Of a DNA stretch of 7,228 nucleotides, positions 1-5,184 are shown piece after piece. Every line of letters starts with the position of its first letter. The stretch's first letter is position 1. Made by a program: the position numbers and the translations under genes. Source of the DNA: Methanomassiliicoccales archaeon PtaU1.Bin030 (GTDB lineage: Archaea > Thermoplasmatota > Thermoplasmata > Methanomassiliicoccales > Methanomassiliicoccaceae); the NCBI GenBank assembly GCA_002067635.1, contig MVRB01000107.1:1-7228 (forward strand), given 5' to 3'. Below the pieces are notes generated by a model that did no database searches, was not told the origin of the DNA, and was given only the letters and a program-made list of their open reading frames with translations.

Positions 1-612
1 CTGAACATCGGCACCCTCCGGAAGGAACAGGTGGATTCCATGGTCCTCGCCGGCCGCCGGGCCAACGAGCTGAAGGTCCCGATCGTCCTGGACCCAGTGG
101 GGGCAGGGGCGACGAGGTACCGCACCGAGACGGCGCAGAACCTTCTGCGGGACCTCCACATCGATATCATCAAGGGAAATGCGGGAGAGATAGGGACCCT
201 CGCGGGAGTGGGAGGCAGCGTCAGAGGTGTGGACTCCAACGGCATGACGGGAGACCCAATATCGGCCTCACGTTCGCTGGCCAGGGGTACGGGAGCAGTG
301 GTGGTCATGAGCGGGGCCACCGACATAGTCACCGACGGGGAGGACACCCTCCTGGTTGACAACGGCCACGAGCTCATGGGCAGGATATCTGGCACCGGCT
401 GCATGGCCTCGTCCCTCGTGGCGGCGTTCGCCGCTGCTTCCGAGGACCGCGTGCTGTCCTCGGCTGCCGCCCTGGCCGCGTTCGGTATCGCCGGAGAGCG
501 CGCAGCGGTGAGGACCTCGTCCCCATACTCCTTCAAGATCATGATGCTGGACGAGGTCGCCTCCTTGACGCCAAATGACCTGGCCGACGGTGCAAGGGTG
601 AGGGAGCCTTGA
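1..612 (+). CDS. thiM: Hydroxyethylthiazole kinase, 5'-truncated by the window edge
   Basis: ThiM phosphorylates 4-methyl-5-(2-hydroxyethyl)thiazole with ATP, salvaging the thiazole half of thiamin in the cytoplasm. The frame is open from base 1, so the real start lies upstream; about 203 codons are present, against roughly 265-270 residues for complete family members. Window codons 2-5 read NIGT, and codons 31-38 carry the DPVGAGAT motif. Codons 56-64 (IIKGNAGEI) match the ribokinase-fold segment usually written IRGNASEI, with conservative changes. GTGC at codons 131-134 holds the family's active-site glycine/cysteine loop, followed by an alanine-rich helix and an AGERA segment. The TGA stop overlaps the thiE start by four bases, which implies co-transcription and translational coupling. 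The GTG at 31 is internal and should not be taken as the start. Family assignment is secure; the N-terminus is not visible. Confidence 0.93.
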   Translation: MNIGTLRKEQVDSMVLAGRRANELKVPIVLDPVGAGATRYRTETAQNLLRDLHIDIIKGNAGEIGTLAGVGGSVRGVDSNGMTGDPISASRSLARGTGAVVVMSGATDIVTDGEDTLLVDNGHELMGRISGTGCMASSLVAAFAAASEDRVLSSAAALAAFGIAGERAAVRTSSPYSFKIMMLDEVASLTPNDLADGARVREP

Positions 613-1256
613 TCAGCAAGATGGAGCTGTACATCGTCACCGATCGAAAGGCGTCCCGCGGCCGCGACCACATGTCCATGGTCAGGGCGGCCCTGGACGG
701 GGGTGCGGATGTGATCCAGCTGCGGGACAAGGATCTGTCGGGGCGCGACCTTTATGCCCTGGCCCGGGAAATGGCCTCCCTCGTCCACGCGTCCCGAGCC
801 AGGTTCATAGTCAACGACAGGTTGGACATCGCCCTGGCGGCCGGGGCGGACGGCGTCCACCTAGGCCAGTACGATCTCCCCGTGGCCGCCGCGCGCTCCC
901 TCTCCCCGCCGTCGTTCATCATAGGGGTCTCAGTGGGGTCGGTGGAGGAGGCCCTGGCCGCGGAAAGGGACGGCGCCGACTACGTCGCCCTCAGCCCAGT
1001 ATTCTCAACGCCCACGAAGGACGATGCCGGACCGGGCCACGGCCTGGAGGTTCTGAGAGAGATAAAAGCGGCTGTGAAGCTCCCAGTGATCGCCATCGGC
1101 GGCGTGAACGCAGGCAACGTCACGGAGGTCGTGGCGGCGGGTGCGGACGGAGTAGCCGTGATATCCGCCGTCCTGGGGGCCGATGACGTGGAAGCGGCGG
1201 CCAGGTCAATGAGGGAGCTTGTCATCAGAGCCAAGGCCAGCAGAGCTGGGGCCTAA
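609..1256 (+). CDS. thiE: Thiamin-phosphate synthase
   Basis: ThiE joins hydroxymethylpyrimidine diphosphate to thiazole phosphate, giving thiamin phosphate and pyrophosphate; it acts directly after ThiM. The 215-residue product is the normal size for this TIM-barrel enzyme. Visible motifs are YIVTDR (8-13), QLRDK (37-41), VNDR (68-71), DGVHLGQ (81-87), SPVFSTPTK (129-137, pyrophosphate and substrate contacts), IGGV (163-166) and VAVISAV (182-188, phosphate-binding C-terminal loop). I prefer the TTG at 609 because a GGTGAGG Shine-Dalgarno site at 597-603 lies 5 bases upstream and because it overlaps the thiM stop (TTGA). The ATG at 621 would remove only four residues and has no well-placed ribosome site. 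All key regions are intact, so the enzyme should be active. No promoter is visible before it; it probably depends on the thiM transcript. Confidence 0.95.
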   Translation: MISKMELYIVTDRKASRGRDHMSMVRAALDGGADVIQLRDKDLSGRDLYALAREMASLVHASRARFIVNDRLDIALAAGADGVHLGQYDLPVAAARSLSPPSFIIGVSVGSVEEALAAERDGADYVALSPVFSTPTKDDAGPGHGLEVLREIKAAVKLPVIAIGGVNAGNVTEVVAAGADGVAVISAVLGADDVEAAARSMRELVIRAKASRAGA

Positions 1257-1345
1257 GGCTAGATCGTCCGGGGGCGGTCCGCTTGAACGTTCCTGCCTTC
1301 CGGAGCGAACTGTCCCCGAGGGCCCTTTCCGATCAGATCAACCGA

Positions 1346-2428
1346 TCACTTCAGCTGCCCCTCGAAGAGCTTGTGGTCAACGGCCGGTTCCTGCTGGGTG
1401 GCACAGTGGAACCCGCCGTAACCGTACACCAGGTCACGGGCCAGTATAGGCACCGTCCTGCGCCCGGGAAAGCATCGCTCCAGCTGTCCGACCGCCTCCC
1501 GGTCGCTGGGATCGTCGAACACGGGGACGAGCACAACGTCGTTGCCGATGTAGAAGTTGGCGTAGCTGGCAGGCAGCACCCGCTCCTCCTCGGGAAGGAG
1601 TATGGGCTCGGGCATGGGGAGCGTCAGCACCTCCAGCGGGCGCCCGTACTGGTCACGGTAGCCGGTGAGGATGTCCAGGTTGGCCTTGAGAACTTGAGGG
1701 TTGTGCCCACCGCCCGACTCGGAATGGGCGCACACCACTGTCTCCGGTCCCACGAAGCGGGCGAAGTCGTCGACGTGACCATCGGTATCGTCGCCCTCTA
1801 TACCTGATCTCAGCCACACCACCTGGTTGATGTTGAGGTACTGTTCCAGGTAGGCCTCTATGTCCTCCCTGGAGAGATGCGGGTTGCGGTTTGGGTTGAG
1901 CAGGCACTGCTCGGTGGTGAGGACCACTCCCCGACCGTTCACATCTATGGACCCGCCCTCCATGACGATCCCTGGACGGAAGACCTTGACCCGGGCCCTA
2001 AGGACGATGTCCTCTCCTGTCCGGTCGTCGTAGATGAGATCATCGTACTTGCCGCCCCAGGCGTTGAACCTCCACTTCACCCCGGCCTTCCACGGGCGCT
2101 TCTGGTTCAGAAGGAAGGTGGGCCCGTAGTCGCGGATCCACACGTCGGCGCTGGGGATGCGCAGGAACAGTACGTTCTCCATGTTCACGTCCCCCCCTTT
2201 CAGACGCCTGCGGGCCCGCTCCTCCATCAGCTCATCGTTCACGAGGAGCTTCACCTTCTCCCCCGTGCTGAGGGCGGCGATCATCTGGACGTAGATATCC
2301 TCGACCCCTTCCAGCACCTCACCGGGGAAGGTCAAGGGGTTCTTAGGCCAGGAGAGCCAGGTAGCGTCGTGCTTGGCCCATTCAGGGGGCATGTAGTAGT
2401 CCAGGTTCCTAGGGGTCGTCTTTTCCAT
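1346..2428 (-). CDS. aguA: Agmatine deiminase (agmatine iminohydrolase)
   Basis: This enzyme hydrolyses agmatine to N-carbamoylputrescine and ammonia in the cytoplasm, the step before AguB in putrescine formation. The 360-residue protein has the usual length for the PAD_porph/AgDI family of guanidino-modifying enzymes. Motifs in order are the N-terminal MPPEW..HDATWLSWP (13-27), VWIRDYGP (96-103), EGGSIDVNG (157-165), LLNPNRNP (176-183), DTDGHVDDFARF (214-225) with the likely catalytic His218, and GGFHCATQQEP (338-348) with the likely nucleophile Cys342. The start at 2428 is supported by a strong GAGGAGG ribosome site (plus-strand 2436-2442) with a 7-base spacer. It lies 16 bp after the aguB stop, so the two are almost certainly co-transcribed from the aguB promoter. 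The 3' end converges on thiE. Agmatine deiminase rather than peptidylarginine deiminase is chosen because of the aguB partner and the close motif match. Confidence 0.92.
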   Translation of the reverse strand: MEKTTPRNLDYYMPPEWAKHDATWLSWPKNPLTFPGEVLEGVEDIYVQMIAALSTGEKVKLLVNDELMEERARRRLKGGDVNMENVLFLRIPSADVWIRDYGPTFLLNQKRPWKAGVKWRFNAWGGKYDDLIYDDRTGEDIVLRARVKVFRPGIVMEGGSIDVNGRGVVLTTEQCLLNPNRNPHLSREDIEAYLEQYLNINQVVWLRSGIEGDDTDGHVDDFARFVGPETVVCAHSESGGGHNPQVLKANLDILTGYRDQYGRPLEVLTLPMPEPILLPEEERVLPASYANFYIGNDVVLVPVFDDPSDREAVGQLERCFPGRRTVPILARDLVYGYGGFHCATQQEPAVDHKLFEGQLK

Positions 2429-2435
2429 GATGCAT

Positions 2436-2442
2436 CCTCCTC
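2436..2442 (-). promoter_or_regulatory. Ribosome binding site of aguA
   Basis: On the minus strand this reads GAGGAGG, a strong match to the anti-Shine-Dalgarno sequence, 7 bases before the aguA ATG. It sits inside the 16-bp gap after aguB and fixes the aguA start. An out-of-frame ATG in the spacer is ignored. Confidence 0.7.
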
Positions 2443-2444
2443 GT

Positions 2445-3323
2445 TCACTCCCTCTTCAAGGGTTCCGTGAGCTTGCCGTAGCATTCGGGGCGGCGGTTGG
2501 GGAAGAACCTCCAGCCCTGGCGGACGTTCTCACCGTGCTCCAGGTCAACGGTGGCAAGGACTATCTCCTCCTCGGAGGAGCCCCGGGAGAGGGTCTTGCC
2601 GAAGGCATCGATCACAAAGCTCCCTCCCCAGAAGTCCATGCTCCCCTCGCTACCCGCCCGGTTGCAGGCCGCCACCACCATCCCGTTGGCGATGGCATGG
2701 CCGCGCATCACGTTCTCCCAGGCCTTCTGCCAGTCCCCCTCCCACTGCTCTATCCCCCGGACCGTCCCGATGGCCGTGGGATAGAACACCATCTCCGCGC
2801 CCATGAGGGCCACGGAGCGTGCCGCCTCCGGGTACCACTGGTCGTAGCAGATGAGCACCCCGATGCGGCCACGGTCGGTACCAAAGACCTGGAACCCGGT
2901 GTCGCCGGGGTCAAAGAAGCTTTGCTCGAAAAAGTTCTCGTCATGGGGGATGTGGGTCTTGCGGTACTTGCCCAGCAGGCTCCCCCTCCGATCAAGTACG
3001 GGGGAGGTGTTGAAGAGGCGGTCGCCGTCCTCCTCGTAAAGAGACCCACCGATCACGATGACCTCAGCCTCACTGGCCGCCTCGGAGAGGGCCGCGGTTG
3101 AGGGACCGGGTATTGCCTCATGGGGGGCGAGCTCCCGGCCTCGGCCATCGGAGGTATCGTACTGGGGGAAGTACGGGGTGGTGAAGAGCTCGGGCAGGCA
3201 CACGACCTCAGCACCTCTGCCTGCGGCCTCCTTTATCATACGGACGGCCTTGCTGACGTTGGCCTCAGGGTCCTGCGCCATGCACATCTGCACGAGCCCT
3301 ATCGTTACCTGGCGATCGCTCAT
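2445..3323 (-). CDS. aguB: N-carbamoylputrescine amidase (nitrilase superfamily)
   Basis: The product hydrolyses N-carbamoylputrescine to putrescine, CO2 and ammonia, completing the route begun by AguA. The 292-residue protein is typical of the carbon-nitrogen hydrolase family. The catalytic triad is visible: Glu45 in LPELF, Lys122 in KYRKTHIPH, and Cys159 in ICYDQWYPEAAR. The FNTSPVLDRRG segment (104-114), FFDPGDTGFQVF (136-147), YPTAIG (181-186) and RGHAIANG (207-214) closely resemble the AguB subgroup also found in plants, which favours this substrate over other amides. The start at 3323 gives the expected N-terminus (VTIGLVQM at 6-13); a GGAGGT ribosome site lies just 2 bases upstream, unusually close. 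It is the first gene of an operon with aguA and has a TATA-like box about 42 bp upstream of the start codon. It is transcribed divergently from the dehydrogenase gene. Confidence 0.93.
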   Translation of the reverse strand: MSDRQVTIGLVQMCMAQDPEANVSKAVRMIKEAAGRGAEVVCLPELFTTPYFPQYDTSDGRGRELAPHEAIPGPSTAALSEAASEAEVIVIGGSLYEEDGDRLFNTSPVLDRRGSLLGKYRKTHIPHDENFFEQSFFDPGDTGFQVFGTDRGRIGVLICYDQWYPEAARSVALMGAEMVFYPTAIGTVRGIEQWEGDWQKAWENVMRGHAIANGMVVAACNRAGSEGSMDFWGGSFVIDAFGKTLSRGSSEEEIVLATVDLEHGENVRQGWRFFPNRRPECYGKLTEPLKRE

Positions 3324-3360
3324 TTACCTCCGCCTCGACATGCTCAACATCGAAGGCGGT

Positions 3361-3372
3361 AATATATGTAAT
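3361..3372 (-). promoter_or_regulatory. Probable TATA box of the aguBA operon
   Basis: The minus strand reads about ATTACATATATT, an AT-rich archaeal TATA-like element within otherwise GC-rich DNA. Its centre is about 42 bp upstream of the aguB ATG. With the usual archaeal spacing of some 26 bp to transcription start, this predicts a 5' leader of roughly 15 bases carrying the GGAGGT ribosome site. No operator sequence was recognised. Confidence 0.5.
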
Positions 3373-3447
3373 CAGTAGCACCGTCTGAAAGGATGAAGAG
3401 CGAGGACTAGCCCTAAGGAGAAGGTTCCTGAGACTCGTACGGATGCG

Positions 3448-3454
3448 ATATTAT
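3448..3454 (+). promoter_or_regulatory. Probable TATA box of the dehydrogenase/PTPS-like operon
   Basis: ATATTAT lies about 43 bp upstream of the ATG at 3494, nearly the same spacing as the aguB box on the other strand. It implies a leader of about 17 bases. It overlaps the first codons of a longer open frame starting at 3443, which argues that this upstream ATG is not the translation start. Confidence 0.42.
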
Positions 3455-3493
3455 CATGATGGCCGGATGCCCATAACCCACTGGGCGAGGACG

Positions 3494-4516
3494 ATGGAGC
3501 GATGGTCTTTGTATCACACGGCCCCCCGCAGGGTGGAGGTGAGGCGGGAGGCGGTCCCCTCACCTGGAGAGGGCGAGGTCACCGTTCGCAGTGCCCTATC
3601 TGCCATCAGTGCGGGGACGGAGATGCTGTTCTACCGCGGCCAGGTGGGGGAGGGGACACCTCTCGACGAGACCATCACGTCGATCAGGTCAGAGCTCCGA
3701 TACCCATTCAAGTATGGTTATGCCGCCGTGGGCGTGGTGGAGCGGGTGGGGGAGGGAGTGCCCTCAGAATGGTTGGGGAGGGAGGTGTTCTGTTTCCATC
3801 CCCATGAGAGCCGCTTCACGGTACCCCTGCCGGAGGTGCGCCCTGTTCCCACAGGGGTGACCTTGGAGGACGCCGTCCTCTTCCCGGGGGTGGAGACCGC
3901 GCTCTCCTTGGCGATGGATGCCGCCCCCATCGTGGGCGAGAACGTGGCGGTGCTGGGGCAGGGGGTCATCGGTCTGCTGACCACAGCCATCCTGGCAAGG
4001 ATGCCCCTGGGGCGCTTGGTGGCTGCCGACAGGTACGCCCTGAGGCGGGAGCGCTCCCGGATGATGGGGGCTGAGGCCTGCGTCGACCCTTCCAGGGGAC
4101 CACACCAGTTCCTTGAGGATGCGGGGCTGGCTGGGAGCAAGGCCGACCTGGTCATCGAGCTCAGCGGCACCCCTGAGGGCCTGGAGCTCGCCACCCGCAT
4201 CACCGCCTTGGAGGGGAGGATAGTGGTCGGCTCCTGGTACGGTACCAATCCACAGGGATGCCGGCTGGGCGATGAGTTCCATCGGCAGCGTCTCCAGATC
4301 ATCAGCAGTCAGGTGAGCAGGGTCTCCGGGGGCCTCTCCAGCAGGTGGTCCAAGGAAAGGAGGGCGGAGCTAACGTGGAGGACCATCCGGCAGATGCCCC
4401 CCTCCGGGCTCATAACCCATCGCTTCCCGATAACGGATGCCCCCTCTGCCTATCGGCTAATCGATGAGAACGGGCACACGACCCTGCAGGTGCTGCTCAT
4501 GTATGCGGAGGCATGA
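3494..4516 (+). CDS. Medium-chain dehydrogenase/reductase without zinc ligands (bacteriochlorophyllide-dehydrogenase-like subgroup)
   Basis: This is an NAD(P)-dependent MDR-superfamily oxidoreductase of unknown substrate, 340 residues from the ATG at 3494. That start is chosen over the ATG at 3443 (17 residues longer) because a TATA-like box overlaps the longer one and GAGG lies 3 bases before 3494. The N-terminal GroES-like lobe has SAGTE (39-43) where zinc alcohol dehydrogenases have GxCGTD, and KYGYAAVG (73-80) where they have GHExxG. The catalytic Cys and His-Glu are therefore absent. The four-cysteine structural zinc lobe is also absent. The Rossmann domain keeps GQGVIG (155-160), and Asp179 at the end of the next strand suggests NAD(H) preference. 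The AISAGTE...YRGQ pattern recalls the MDR subgroup containing BchC and related proteins. It overlaps the next gene in ATGA, so the two are translationally coupled. Family is secure; function is unknown. Confidence 0.82.
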   Translation: MERWSLYHTAPRRVEVRREAVPSPGEGEVTVRSALSAISAGTEMLFYRGQVGEGTPLDETITSIRSELRYPFKYGYAAVGVVERVGEGVPSEWLGREVFCFHPHESRFTVPLPEVRPVPTGVTLEDAVLFPGVETALSLAMDAAPIVGENVAVLGQGVIGLLTTAILARMPLGRLVAADRYALRRERSRMMGAEACVDPSRGPHQFLEDAGLAGSKADLVIELSGTPEGLELATRITALEGRIVVGSWYGTNPQGCRLGDEFHRQRLQIISSQVSRVSGGLSSRWSKERRAELTWRTIRQMPPSGLITHRFPITDAPSAYRLIDENGHTTLQVLLMYAEA

Positions 4517-4896
4517 CCTTGTTCGAGACAGGTCTCAGCATGACCATGAGGTCACGGCACTACCTGCCACAGGGCACTAGCTTCGAGCGGGAGGAGCACT
4601 TCCACGACTACACGGTGGAGGCCATAGTCCGGGGCTCCCAGGTGGACGAGAGCGGTTACCTCATAGACATCACCGCGCTCAGGAGGGCCCTGGGCTCAGT
4701 GCTGGAGCGCTATCGAGGGAATGTGCTCAATGACCTCCCGGAGTTCTCATCGCGCTCTCCCACGATGGAGAACCTGGCCGTGGAGATATGGAGAGGGGTC
4801 AGCCAAGCGCTTGGCGATGCCAGGGGGCGCACCCTGACGATCAGGATATGGGAGGACGAGAGCGCTTGGGCCTGTTTCGAGGACGAGATGCGGTGA
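4513..4896 (+). CDS. 6-pyruvoyltetrahydropterin synthase (PTPS/QueD)-like protein with altered active site
   Basis: A 127-residue member of the tunnel-fold PTPS/QueD family, whose known members act on dihydroneopterin triphosphate or related pterins. The three zinc-ligand histidines appear kept: His16 (RHYLP), His29 and His31 (HFHDY). GYLIDITAL (48-56), LND (72-74), PTMEN (83-87) and the pterin-anchoring glutamate position Glu114 (IWED) also match. The catalytic cysteine position, four residues before the HxH motif, is Glu25. The Asp-His pair found in QueD (ERLDHHYLND) reads ERYRGNVLND, so both residues are lost. The ATG at 4513 overlaps the dehydrogenase stop (ATGA). A TTG at 4519 is 7 bases after GGAGG (4507-4511), and an ATG at 4540 follows AGGT; either could be used instead, without loss of motifs. 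Family is fairly certain; the reaction is not known. Confidence 0.78.
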   Translation: MTLFETGLSMTMRSRHYLPQGTSFEREEHFHDYTVEAIVRGSQVDESGYLIDITALRRALGSVLERYRGNVLNDLPEFSSRSPTMENLAVEIWRGVSQALGDARGRTLTIRIWEDESAWACFEDEMR

Positions 4897-4924
4897 GAGG
4901 AACGCCCTCGGTTCCAGACAGTTT

Positions 4925-4942
4925 GGGGAGAGAACACTCCCC
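4925..4942 (+). terminator. Hairpin after the dehydrogenase/PTPS-like operon, possible terminator
   Basis: A perfect 6-bp stem GGGGAG/CTCCCC with a 6-base loop begins 28 bases after the stop codon and is followed by a pyrimidine run (TTTCCTCCCTCTC). It lacks the continuous T tract typical of intrinsic terminators, so its role is uncertain. Confidence 0.35.
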
Positions 4943-4996
4943 TTTCCTCCCTCTCGGATGCTATCAAAAATCTGAGAAGAGAAGACAATATCAATA

Positions 4997-5014
4997 TTAT
5001 ATTAGATAATATAA
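4997..5014. repeat. AT-only inverted repeat in the intergenic region
   Basis: TTATATT, a 4-base spacer AGAT, then AATATAA form a perfect 7-bp inverted repeat inside a 14% GC block upstream of the surface-protein gene. It could be a regulator site or simply a product of low complexity; chance matches are common in such AT-rich DNA. Confidence 0.35.
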
Positions 5015-5087
5015 ATAATTATTAGATGAACATTCTGGAAGAGCGATGATGCTCTGAGCCGAGGATGCAGTTTACTATTATATTCTA

Positions 5088-5110
5088 AAATATTTATTCA
5101 TAGATTTTAA
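5088..5110 (+). promoter_or_regulatory. Candidate promoter region of the surface-protein gene
   Basis: AAAATATTTATT followed by ATAGATTTTAA offers overlapping TATA-like matches 75-97 bases upstream of the GTG start, implying a leader of about 50-65 bases. No single box stands out because the whole block is AT-rich. Confidence 0.3.
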
Positions 5111-5184
5111 TTTTGGTTTTAAGAAAGAAATGTTCAAGTACCCTTCAACCCGGTGAACGTGGTACTCTTCGTGAGGGAACATAG

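Larger units (their letters stand above)
4897..5184. other. Noncoding region with hairpins and AT-rich blocks
   Basis: These 288 bases separate the PTPS-like gene from the surface-protein gene. The first part is GC-rich and has two small hairpins: GGAAC/GTTCC at 4899-4915 and GGGGAG/CTCCCC at 4925-4942. Bases 4981-5030 contain only 7 G/C in 50, and 5071-5130 only 8 in 60, in sharp contrast to the coding DNA. Between them AGAGC/GCTCT (5040-5055) can form a 5-bp stem. Three T4 tracts at 5105-5120 resemble archaeal oligo-T termination or initially transcribed DNA. I see no convincing small gene; the ATG at 5026 opens only seven codons. Confidence 0.6.

Noticed and set aside
1257..1345. Bidirectional terminator between the convergent thiE and aguA genes
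   Set aside because: Only weak 4-6 bp complementarities around the TCCGGA palindrome were found, and no T tract on either strand, so no terminator is called.
1283..3101. Long plus-strand open frames (174, 197 and 224 codons) opposite aguA and aguB
   Set aside because: They are antisense to two genes with intact catalytic motifs, have Pro/Gly/His/Val-rich composition typical of GC-rich shadow frames, and show no recognisable domain.
3388..3432. Possible C/D-box guide RNA (AGGATGA followed by CTGA)
   Set aside because: The C-like box is imperfect, the spacing to CTGA is too long for one guide, and no second box pair or closing stem is seen.
3443..3493. Upstream ATG extending the dehydrogenase by 17 residues
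   Set aside because: The extension overlaps a TATA-like box at the right distance for the ATG at 3494 and does not resemble an MDR N-terminus.
3718..4302. Minus-strand open frames of 194 and 172 codons opposite the dehydrogenase gene
   Set aside because: Shadow frames of the dehydrogenase, with no motifs and no ribosome site of note.
5026..5057. Tiny open frames (ATG at 5026, seven codons; ATG at 5046, three codons)
   Set aside because: Too short, no ribosome site, and located in low-complexity intergenic DNA.
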